A stretch of 38,384 nucleotides of DNA, from contig JADLCD010000177.1 in assembly GCA_020847395.1 (NCBI GenBank), forward strand, positions 1-38,384, read 5' to 3'. Position numbers and translations under genes: made by a program. The stretch's first letter is position 1; each line of letters begins with the position of its first letter. The DNA is from Chitinophagaceae bacterium. GTDB taxonomy: Bacteria > Bacteroidota > Bacteroidia > Chitinophagales > Chitinophagaceae. A model generated the notes under the pieces. That model was not told the DNA's origin and made no database searches. It saw only the letters and a program-made list of their open reading frames with translations. Shown here piece after piece: positions 31,091-38,384 of this stretch.

Positions 31091-32557
31091 CTAAAACTCG
31101 TAGGTAATGCCTGCTCCAACGCCAAAATTGTACGGAAAAGTTTTCACTACATTATCCTTTGTTACGGGCGTAATAGCATATTTCATGGACGGTATCAGGT
31201 TGATTGCCCATTTTTTTGTAATGCCGTATTGCAGATATGCCTGTGCCGTAAAATCAAAGTAAAAATGGTGCATGCCGCTTAACCTGTTTACAGAAAGTTT
31301 ATCTGTGTTGCCAGCGTTTGTTAAGGTTGTTTTTATCCTGGCTCCGGCAATGTAATTCGTAGCAATACCTAAAGCCGGGATAATTGAAAATCTTTTACTG
31401 CTTATTTTGTATCCTGCCATGAGGGGAACGCTGATGATGCGCAAACTATGTGTTGCACCCTCAGATTGAATACTATCGCCTGTTACCGGGGCGCCATTAA
31501 AGTCAGGATTGATGTTGTAATAACCGGATGAGGTAACATATTTGTATGCCATATTCCCATTTGATTGAGGAGAAGCGTAAATATGCTGCGGCGCGATACC
31601 TATTTTTATTTGCGCATAATATAAACCTGATATAATATTCCATTTCCTGAATTGCCTGGCTACATTTATGCCCAGTGTAAAAGCTCCTTCATGGCTTTCC
31701 CTTTCAAAGATGTCATCTTTATGATCGTCGCGGTTACCCCGGTTGTGATGATCATCGTCGTCTATTCTGTAGCCGCTCCAATTGTTGGATGCATATGCGC
31801 TTACAGACCAGGAAGGTTTTGACATACGGGATATTTTAATTGAAGAAATATTGCTTTTTGGATAAGTTTTTTCAACCGCTATATGTTTGAGTGAAGTGTA
31901 AGGATTCAATATAACTTCCCGTTGATTTATTTCAATGGTTTGAATACCCGGTTTTATTAGCGGGCGTATTTTAGTAAGAGCATTGTTTTCAGCATTCTTT
32001 TCTTTTACGCTGTTATTATATTGCCTTTGATTTGCCTGTATTGCGCTATCATTTTTTTGCTTATCCAAAACAGGCTGTCGCTTTCTTATAAGAGCCTGTT
32101 CACTTTTTTTTACACCTGTTTTTTCAGAGCCGGATGCTATCATACTTTTCTCTGTTCCGCGGGCAATTTCAGTTGAAGCTGTTCTTGCCTCAGCGGTATC
32201 AGCAGATGATTGCCGCACTTGTGTTTCAGGAACCAATGCTTCCGGTTTATCAATCCTTGTTAATTCATCTTTTTGTGATACCGGGCGACCACTGTTTTGA
32301 TTATTTCGGCTGGCAATTCCTTCAGTGTTTTGATTGGTATCAAACAAAGAAGATTTATACAACGCAAGAATACCACATGCTATAAACAGGAGTACGCCTG
32401 CAATCCGCCAGCCCAAAAACCATTTTCTGTACTTTTCAGCATCGCGTTTATCCAGCCTCGCTTCCAGCTTTTGCCAAACTTCGTTAGACGGCTCCTGTTC
32501 GTAAGCTTCATGAGCTGTTCTGAATACGTGATCTATATCGGGTATATTTTTATCCAT
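31091..32557 (-). CDS. Anti-sigma-like membrane protein fused to a predicted outer-membrane barrel
   Basis: The 488-residue protein has three parts. Residues 1-48 are hydrophilic and helical (IPDIDHVFRTAHEAYEQEP), as in cytoplasmic anti-sigma parts. A single membrane helix follows (about 49-67, GWRIAGVLLFIACGILALY). Residues about 70-220 are a low-complexity, Gln/Lys/Asn-rich linker, and the rest (about 245-488) shows alternating beta strands ending in GVGAGITYEF with a terminal Phe, as in outer-membrane barrels. The order suggests one chain spanning both membranes. It lies 13 nt after the ECF sigma gene. A soluble barrel-like domain in the periplasm is the alternative. Confidence 0.72.
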   Translation of the reverse strand: MDKNIPDIDHVFRTAHEAYEQEPSNEVWQKLEARLDKRDAEKYRKWFLGWRIAGVLLFIACGILALYKSSLFDTNQNTEGIASRNNQNSGRPVSQKDELTRIDKPEALVPETQVRQSSADTAEARTASTEIARGTEKSMIASGSEKTGVKKSEQALIRKRQPVLDKQKNDSAIQANQRQYNNSVKEKNAENNALTKIRPLIKPGIQTIEINQREVILNPYTSLKHIAVEKTYPKSNISSIKISRMSKPSWSVSAYASNNWSGYRIDDDDHHNRGNRDDHKDDIFERESHEGAFTLGINVARQFRKWNIISGLYYAQIKIGIAPQHIYASPQSNGNMAYKYVTSSGYYNINPDFNGAPVTGDSIQSEGATHSLRIISVPLMAGYKISSKRFSIIPALGIATNYIAGARIKTTLTNAGNTDKLSVNRLSGMHHFYFDFTAQAYLQYGITKKWAINLIPSMKYAITPVTKDNVVKTFPYNFGVGAGITYEF

Positions 32558-32570
32558 GCATCAGTATTAT

Positions 32571-33143
32571 TTATGATGAAGCGGTTTTACGTTGAACAGA
32601 TAGTGCTTTTTGCAAAAGTTTTCGCGCATCCGAGAGATTGCTTTTTGAAGTACCTTCGGAAATCCCCAATGCTTCTGCTATTTCACGGTGTTTAAAACCT
32701 TCAAATGCATACAGGTTAAACACCATGCGGTATGCGGGAGGCAGGGTTTGTACCAGTTGCATAAGCTCCGTTTTATCAAAATTATTTTCAAAAGAAGCTT
32801 CCTCGCCAACATCATGCAGGTACTGATCAAAAGCGGTAACAACCCTTAGCCTTGAAGATTTGCTGCGATACTTTAACAGCGCAGCATTTACCATTATCTT
32901 CCTGATCCAGCCATCAAAAGATCCCTCGCCATTATAATGATGCAGGTACGTAAACACGCGCATAAAACCATCCTGCAAAATTTCTTCGGCTTCCTCACGA
33001 TTATGGGCATACCACATGCATACGCCCATCATCTTTGATGCGTACAAGTGATAAAGCTTGGCCTGGTCACCGCGGTTTCCCGCCAGGCAGCCCCTGATAA
33101 TTACCTGCAGGCTATTGGGCAAATTCTTATTGTTTCGAACCAT
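32571..33143 (-). CDS. ECF-type RNA polymerase sigma factor
   Basis: The 190-residue protein has the two sigma domains. Region 2 includes YHLYASKMMGVCMWYAHNREEAEEILQDGFMRVFTYLHHYNGEGSFDGWIRKIMVNAAL, and region 4 has LPPAYRMVFNLYAFEGFKHREIAEALGISEGTSKSNLSDARKLL with its helix-turn-helix. It is a cytoplasmic transcription initiator for a small regulon. The following gene encodes a membrane protein with an anti-sigma-like N-terminus, and PAP2 may belong to the same unit. No clear promoter is seen upstream. Confidence 0.93.
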   Translation of the reverse strand: MVRNNKNLPNSLQVIIRGCLAGNRGDQAKLYHLYASKMMGVCMWYAHNREEAEEILQDGFMRVFTYLHHYNGEGSFDGWIRKIMVNAALLKYRSKSSRLRVVTAFDQYLHDVGEEASFENNFDKTELMQLVQTLPPAYRMVFNLYAFEGFKHREIAEALGISEGTSKSNLSDARKLLQKALSVQRKTASS

Positions 33144-33787
33144 AGATATATGAAGGCAGGAAAATGGTTGGTTTGTATTTCAGGTTTTTTATATTATATA
33201 CATGTTTATTGTAAACAAAATAGAAGATAGAGGCCGTTTTTTAATAAGATCGTTTGTTTTTTACTAACCGTTTGTTAATGACATTATTGTCCACATTTAT
33301 CGCTTAGCATAGCAATAGTATCGTCAACGCTTTCCAGAATATCTTAGCCATCATTGTTTATTCCTGAAGTTGAAAACGATGAAAGCCCTTATTGTGTTTA
33401 ATATTACCAAAGTAACTTTCTCAATACTGCGTTACATTTTTAATGTCCTTCCTAAGCCTGTATGGAGGTTTTTACGGGCTTTCTGTTATAGTATTCCCAT
33501 CTTTCATTTATCTCTATTTTTCGGTTATGCCCTTTGGTAGATTTATAGTATGCCTGATAAAGAGGACTGCCTAAACTATACATACATTTACCTTACAACC
33601 TATGTCGTTTGTGCAAAATAGCGCATACGTTTGCATAATTTTTTCTTCTAAAATAGACCTACTTTGGTGCAATCAATCATGAGTATTACAGTGTAAGCAA
33701 TACTTAACAAGAAGTACTTTTTAGGTATTAAAGTTTATAATGTTACTTGTATTGGTTGCGTTTTTTTTCATACCAAACTATTGACTT
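33144..33787. other. Spacer between sigma factor and SusC genes
   Basis: This 644-bp divergent spacer carries the IS1182 relic in its middle. Outside the relic I see no gene. It must hold the promoters of the sigma operon and of SusC, but no full TTTG/TAnnTTTG pair was found near either start. An 8-bp inverted pair GAAAGCCC/GGGCTTTC lies about 100 nt apart within the relic. Confidence 0.5.
33358..33592 (-). pseudogene. Frameshifted relic of an IS1182-family transposase
   Basis: Two minus-strand pieces in different frames belong to one transposase. The first (33592 to about 33465) reads KCMYSLGSPLYQAYYKSTKG and then HNRKIEINERWEYYNRK, the Cys-rich block and following helix of IS1182 enzymes. 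The second (to 33358) contains ESYFGNIKHNKGFHRFQL, which matches the strongly conserved VFGxIKHNxGFxRF block around the last catalytic Glu. Stops and a frameshift separate them, and the N-terminal DDE domain is gone. It sits upstream of the SusC gene. Confidence 0.65.
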
Positions 33788-36700
33788 ATGCAATTTAAAC
33801 GGCTGTACACATTAGTTGTACTTATAATCGTCTTTTTGTCTATTAGCAGCTTAAGCTCAATTGGACAAACAAGACAAGTAACAGGTGTAGTACATGATGC
33901 TACAAATAGCACAGCTTTAGAGGGTGCCACTGTTATTTTAAAAAAATCAAAGACCACGGTCTTATCAGACAAAAACGGAAATTTTGTTATCACTGTTCCT
34001 GCCAGTTCCGTTGAACTCACTATCACATTTGCAGGATACCAGGCAAAAACAATAAGGGTTTCAGAAACTGAGACTTCAATTATTGTGAATATGTCTCCAT
34101 CCGAAAAATCGCAAATGGAAGATGTGGTTATTGTAGGTGTTCAACGCCAGTTCAGGCGCAACACTACATCTTCCATTAGCACGGTGGTTTCTAAGGACAT
34201 TGAAAATCTGCCATCGCCGAGTGTAGATCAATTGATGCAGGGACGTGTTGCCGGTATGAACGTGCAAATTGGCACCGGCGAACCGGGCGTGGCGCCAACT
34301 GTTGTAATAAGGGGAAATTCAAGAGTGAGTACGGCTATTGGCGACGACCCAACAGTATCTCAGGCCAGGGCATTAAGTGGCCCGTTATATGTGATTGATG
34401 GCATTCCTGTCAACTCCGATGATATCAATAATAGTTTGGGAGCAACCGGAACTAATTTTCTCGCCGGTATTAACATTAACGATATTGAAAGTGTAGATGT
34501 GCAAAAAGACGCGGCAGCTACGGCAGCATGGGGATCGCGTGGCGCCAACGGCGTGGTATATATTAAAACAAAGCGCGGCCGTTCTTTAAAACCAGAGTTC
34601 AGGGTAAATGTATATGGCGGTCTTATCAATGAACCACCGCTTTTAAAAACTGCTACAGGCGCGGCAGAACGCCAGCAAAAGATGGATATCATCAATCAAT
34701 ATGCTACTTACTCCAACCTGGCAGCAGTTCCTCAATTATTAACCGATATGTACAATCCTTCTTATAATAATGCCACCAACTGGCAGGGTTTATTTTATCG
34801 GCAAAGTTCCATCAAAAATGTGGATGCCTCCATCAATGCCGCAACCGATATTTTAAATTACAGGGTGAGCCTAAACTATTACGATGAAAAGGGTATTATT
34901 GAAGGCTTTGGGTTAAAGCGCTACAGTATGCGCAATAGTTTTGATTTTAAAATAAGCCCTAAATTCAATACCCAGCTTGTAATTGGCTTATCTAAAAGCG
35001 ACCGGCAAAGGGGAAGAAAGTTTGATGATAATAGTAGCGACAATACGCCGTATTCGGGGTATAGCCAGCCCACTTCTTTTTACCGGCTCATGGCATTTGA
35101 TTCTCTTAATTTTCAGGGGTTATATGATAAGTTAAGAAACAAGAATATTGATGATTATTACCTGGCTTCCTTATCCACCAATTACGACATACTGCCTTCT
35201 TTACGATACTCTATGCAGGCCAGTGCCTATATTACGGCAACCAATCGAGATTTTTTTCAACCGTCTAATATTGATGAAGTAGCGGCATTGGACCCTGATG
35301 CGGCGGCCCAGCCTTCTTTTGGACTGTCCAGGAAAGGTACCTATTCGCAGTATTTTTTTGCTAACACTTTAAATTATCTAAAGCGGTTGGGGGCTGGCCA
35401 AAATTCTCATGGGTTGGCACTAACAGCAAGCCAGCAATTTAGCTCGGACGTTGTAAATAGTAATTATATTTTGGGATCTAAAATTCCCTCCAACGATATA
35501 CAGGTTATCCAGGGGGTTGCTCCTGAAAATGTAAGTGCATGGTCCGATTATAAAGCCGCCGCAATACTTTCATTGTTGGGCCAACTCCAATACGATTATA
35601 ACAACAAATATATAGCCTATGTTTCTTACCGGGGTGATGCTTCGTCAAGATTTGGCGCCAATAACAAATGGGGATACTTTCCGGCGGCTGGTCTCGGCTG
35701 GATAGTATCTGACGAAAAGTTCATGGACAGGTTCAACAGTTTTGTTTCTCTTTTCAAAATAAGGGGAAGCTATGGTGTGTCTGGAGACAATTCTCTTAAT
35801 TTTTACGCCCCTTACAACTCCTATGTTATTTCAGGAACCTATAACGGCTCCACCGCCATACAGCCGGATTATAATAACGGGCTTACAAAAAACAACCTTA
35901 CCTGGTCAAAAGTTATTCAAAAAAATGTGGGCTTCGACTTACAAATGTTTAAAAGCAGAATCAATTTAACCGTTGACGTGTATGATAAACTGGCAAAAGA
36001 TGGTTTTTTTGATTTCTCCCTTCCGTTTTATACCGGCTTTTCAAGCATTAATTTTAACGCCAAAAGCCTGTGGGTAAATAACAGGGGTGTTGATATCACT
36101 TTAAATACGCGCAATCTTGCGCCAACCAGCAAGGTACAGTGGAATATGAACCTGGTTTTATCGTTCAATAAAAATGTCATTGCCAAACTTCCCAATAATA
36201 ACCGAACTTTTGTAAAGAATGATTGGAACGGAGTTGACAGGATATATTCCGTGGGGCAGCCTATTTACGAAATGTTCCAGATGAAATACGAAGGAGTGTA
36301 TAATAATACAGATGAAATTCCTTTTAACCCTTTAACAGGCAATTCGCTCACTTATTTTAAAGGCAATCATAAAGTAGTGCCCGGAGATCCAAAATGGTTA
36401 GATGTAAACAAATCCGGCGATGTATGGAGTGATGAAGACAACGGGGCTGCCTATGGCGACAGGATACCTACCGGCGATCCTAACCCTAAGCTTACGGGAG
36501 GATGGGTAAATGAATTTACCTACAAAAATTTTTCTATCAGCATACTCAGCATATTTACATGGAAGCGTACCGTGGTAAACACCTATATGCAGCAGCAAAT
36601 CAGCAATATCGTTGGCGGTTACTCCAGCAGCATATATACATTTGCCGCAGGCAGGGTGCCTGATCTTTCCGGCATAAACTACTGGACGCCCGAAAAAGCA

Positions 36701-37027
36701 AAAGACCCGGGGTATAAAGCGGATTTTCCTTCTATAAATCCTTTTGGCCCCAGCTACTATCAGTATATTCCCTTTACCAGCATGTTTAACGAGGATGGAA
36801 GTTATTTTAAAATAAAAAACATCATACTTAATTATACCATTCCGCGCAAAACATTAACCTCCCTCAAGTTAAAAGGGTTGCGGGTATATGGCATTGTTGA
36901 CAATATACTTACATTAAAAAAGAGCTCAATGCCCAATCCTGAACTTGTTGATCAGCTTGGTGTATATACCGGTGGGCTTTACCCAACTCCAACCAAGATT
37001 ACATTTGGTGTGGATGTACAATTTTAA
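33788..37027 (+). CDS. SusC/RagA-family TonB-linked outer-membrane protein
   Basis: The 1079-residue protein is a TonB-dependent importer paired with a SusD-type lipoprotein. A signal peptide (LVVLIIVFLSISSLSSIGQ) is followed by a CarboxypepD_reg-like domain (about 33-105, TGVVHDATNSTALEGATVIL). The plug then carries SVDQLMQGRVAGMNV, GPLYVIDGIPVN and ESVDVQKDAAATAAWGSRGANGVVYIKTKRG. The remainder is a 22-strand barrel type sequence ending KITFGVDVQF. No STN domain is present, so it is not a FecA-like signalling type. The cargo, probably an oligosaccharide or peptide, cannot be told from the sequence. Confidence 0.95.
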   Translation: MQFKRLYTLVVLIIVFLSISSLSSIGQTRQVTGVVHDATNSTALEGATVILKKSKTTVLSDKNGNFVITVPASSVELTITFAGYQAKTIRVSETETSIIVNMSPSEKSQMEDVVIVGVQRQFRRNTTSSISTVVSKDIENLPSPSVDQLMQGRVAGMNVQIGTGEPGVAPTVVIRGNSRVSTAIGDDPTVSQARALSGPLYVIDGIPVNSDDINNSLGATGTNFLAGININDIESVDVQKDAAATAAWGSRGANGVVYIKTKRGRSLKPEFRVNVYGGLINEPPLLKTATGAAERQQKMDIINQYATYSNLAAVPQLLTDMYNPSYNNATNWQGLFYRQSSIKNVDASINAATDILNYRVSLNYYDEKGIIEGFGLKRYSMRNSFDFKISPKFNTQLVIGLSKSDRQRGRKFDDNSSDNTPYSGYSQPTSFYRLMAFDSLNFQGLYDKLRNKNIDDYYLASLSTNYDILPSLRYSMQASAYITATNRDFFQPSNIDEVAALDPDAAAQPSFGLSRKGTYSQYFFANTLNYLKRLGAGQNSHGLALTASQQFSSDVVNSNYILGSKIPSNDIQVIQGVAPENVSAWSDYKAAAILSLLGQLQYDYNNKYIAYVSYRGDASSRFGANNKWGYFPAAGLGWIVSDEKFMDRFNSFVSLFKIRGSYGVSGDNSLNFYAPYNSYVISGTYNGSTAIQPDYNNGLTKNNLTWSKVIQKNVGFDLQMFKSRINLTVDVYDKLAKDGFFDFSLPFYTGFSSINFNAKSLWVNNRGVDITLNTRNLAPTSKVQWNMNLVLSFNKNVIAKLPNNNRTFVKNDWNGVDRIYSVGQPIYEMFQMKYEGVYNNTDEIPFNPLTGNSLTYFKGNHKVVPGDPKWLDVNKSGDVWSDEDNGAAYGDRIPTGDPNPKLTGGWVNEFTYKNFSISILSIFTWKRTVVNTYMQQQISNIVGGYSSSIYTFAAGRVPDLSGINYWTPEKAKDPGYKADFPSINPFGPSYYQYIPFTSMFNEDGSYFKIKNIILNYTIPRKTLTSLKLKGLRVYGIVDNILTLKKSSMPNPELVDQLGVYTGGLYPTPTKITFGVDVQF

Positions 37028-37046
37028 TTTTAAAATTTGTAGCGTT

Positions 37047-38384
37047 ATGAAAAGAATACGAATTAAATCAGTATATATCATTGGAAGTTTTGTTTTGTTG
37101 ATGACAGGCTTTACTTCCTGCAAAAAATACATTTACCAGGAGCCGATTAATTCCACGTATAGCGAAAAATTCTGGACGTCTGCAACTTCGGTAGAACAGG
37201 CGGAGAATGCCATGTACGTGCAATTAAGAAATTGTTTGCAGCAGGACGCCTCATTTTTCATCAATGGTGATCTTGTTTCCGGCTCATTTGAAAGCCCTGA
37301 TTGGAATTATGCTACTTTAAAAGCCAGCAGTTCACCCGCTTTTAATTTTTCATACGTTCCTTATCTTGAAAATTCGCTTCAGAACTGGAGCAGGTTTTAT
37401 AAATTGATAGCACAGGCAAACATCATTTTAAAGAACGTAAATGGCATGTCAACTTCCATCTTCCCCAGCGAAGATGCAAAAAAGGCTTACCTGGCAGAAG
37501 CCTTATTTATGCGGGCCTTTACCTATTTTTATGTTATTCGTATTTGGGGAGATCCTGTTTACGTAACCGAGGTGTACGATGATGTTGACTACGGCAACAT
37601 ACCGCCGGTAGCAAGAACGCCCGAAGCGCAGGTATTAGACAGTTGTATTGCTGACCTGAAAGTGGCGGCAGCTTCATTGCCTTTTGCCGGCGGCGATTTA
37701 AGCAAAGTATTGAGAGCTAATAAAGGCACTGTTTATGCACTGCTGGCGCATATATACGCATGGAAGCATGATTATGCCAATGCGCATTTGGCTTGCCAGG
37801 AAGTGATAAATAACGGCAGTTATGTTCTTGAGCCGATGGATACTTATACCAATATTTGGAAAGGGCAATCATCTAATGAAAATATTTGGGAATTAGCTAC
37901 CAAAGCCATTGGGTCGAATACCAACGAAGCCGATTTTGGTTTTTTCGCTACTTTTTTACGTGGCTCCATGGTTGACAACATAAAAGGTGACTGTTGGATT
38001 TCTCCTGCCGGCGGATTTGTAGACCAGTTTTATTCTGCAACGGACGACAAAAGATATGAAAAAATATTAACCGCAGCTGCGGCCTCAGGCAACACCGACG
38101 AAGGGTATTTGCTCACCAAGTATGCTAATTTTCAGTATAAATCTCCTGATACCAAAACAACTCCTTTTATCGACAATAACCTGGTCATCTTCAGGCTATC
38201 GGATATTATTCTTCTCGACGCGGAAGCAAGAGCGTTTACCGGTGACTTTGACGGGGCAAAACAAATGCTGGCACTTACAGAAGACAGGGCCGGCATAACA
38301 AGCTACCAGGATGTAAGCAGCGAATATGAAATAGCAGATGAGGTAGTGATGGAAAGAGGCAGAGAACTCATTGGCGAAGGAACA
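37047..38384 (+). CDS. RagB/SusD-family nutrient-binding lipoprotein, 3' end cut
   Basis: The reading frame runs from ATG 37047, 19 nt after the SusC stop, for 446 codons to the window edge with no stop. A signal peptide ends at GFTSC, making Cys25 the lipidated residue, followed by KKYIYQEP. SusD features are the N-terminal TPR-like helices (FYKLIAQANIILKNVNG, KAYLAEALFMRAFTYFYVI with RIWGD) and a later LVIFRLSDIILLDAEARA segment. The last visible residues VMERGRELIGEGT are the start of the conserved closing block, so perhaps 50-100 residues are missing. It forms the cell-surface lid of the SusC channel. Confidence 0.93.
   Translation, partial: MKRIRIKSVYIIGSFVLLMTGFTSCKKYIYQEPINSTYSEKFWTSATSVEQAENAMYVQLRNCLQQDASFFINGDLVSGSFESPDWNYATLKASSSPAFNFSYVPYLENSLQNWSRFYKLIAQANIILKNVNGMSTSIFPSEDAKKAYLAEALFMRAFTYFYVIRIWGDPVYVTEVYDDVDYGNIPPVARTPEAQVLDSCIADLKVAAASLPFAGGDLSKVLRANKGTVYALLAHIYAWKHDYANAHLACQEVINNGSYVLEPMDTYTNIWKGQSSNENIWELATKAIGSNTNEADFGFFATFLRGSMVDNIKGDCWISPAGGFVDQFYSATDDKRYEKILTAAAASGNTDEGYLLTKYANFQYKSPDTKTTPFIDNNLVIFRLSDIILLDAEARAFTGDFDGAKQMLALTEDRAGITSYQDVSSEYEIADEVVMERGRELIGEGT

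Noticed and set aside
34360-34695. 111-codon minus-strand frame over the SusC plug region
   Set aside because: Antisense shadow of a conserved SusC segment.
1-38384. CRISPR array, rRNA, or complete insertion sequence
   Set aside because: No regularly spaced repeats with unique spacers, no rRNA signatures, and only fragments of transposases or recombinases were seen.

Overview
The window looks like chromosomal DNA of a Bacteroidota bacterium, most likely Chitinophagaceae; the family placement is inference. The signs are a SusC/SusD pair, a secreted protease with a type IX secretion sorting tail, DUF4266 and DUF3570 proteins, and promoters of the Bacteroidota type (TTTG, 19-20 nt, TAnnTTTG), seen most clearly before the tRNA-Glu gene and before aroQ.

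Layout. 1-0.8 kb: the end of a lipoprotein-like gene and a decayed metalloprotease-like relic. 0.9-2.6 kb: carA (pyrimidine and arginine precursor) and aroQ (shikimate pathway). 2.6-5.9 kb, minus strand: a PlsC acyltransferase, a DUF4258 protein, a SirB1/transglutaminase-like protein, a DUF6496 protein and a DUF72 protein. 6.0-8.6 kb, minus strand: pfkA followed by pyk. 8.7-12.0 kb: an RmlD-like SDR, a CDGSH/Fer4_19 iron-sulfur protein and a CPA1 sodium/proton antiporter. 12.0-12.8 kb is a gene-free, repeat-rich spacer. 12.8-14.2 kb, minus strand: an AraC regulator and a DUF983 membrane protein. 14.6-17.8 kb: an M43 metalloprotease with a T9SS tail and an alpha/beta hydrolase. 17.9-20.3 kb, minus strand: gap and pgk. 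Four glycolytic enzymes therefore lie within about 14 kb.

An island scar at 20.5-23.5 kb starts at an intact tRNA-Glu gene. It holds the tail of a serine recombinase, an intact S41 peptidase, an unrecognised broken gene and an ISAs1-type transposase tail. A VIT1/CCC1-type transporter and a P-type cation ATPase follow, converging on each other.

The most interesting intact module is at 27.3-30.2 kb: thioredoxin-like protein, ApbE-type FMN transferase, a small DUF4266 lipoprotein ending in a Gly/Cys tail, and a DUF3570 protein that is probably an outer-membrane barrel. It reads as one tight operon and suggests an envelope flavin/thiol system. The minus-strand block at 30.2-33.1 kb is an ECF sigma factor, a membrane protein with an anti-sigma-like N-terminus and a predicted outer-membrane barrel C-terminus, and a PAP2 phosphatase. 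A frameshifted IS1182-family transposase relic lies in the 640-bp gap before the SusC gene. The SusD gene is cut by the window end.

All calls come from reading the sequence and translations by eye; no database search was run.
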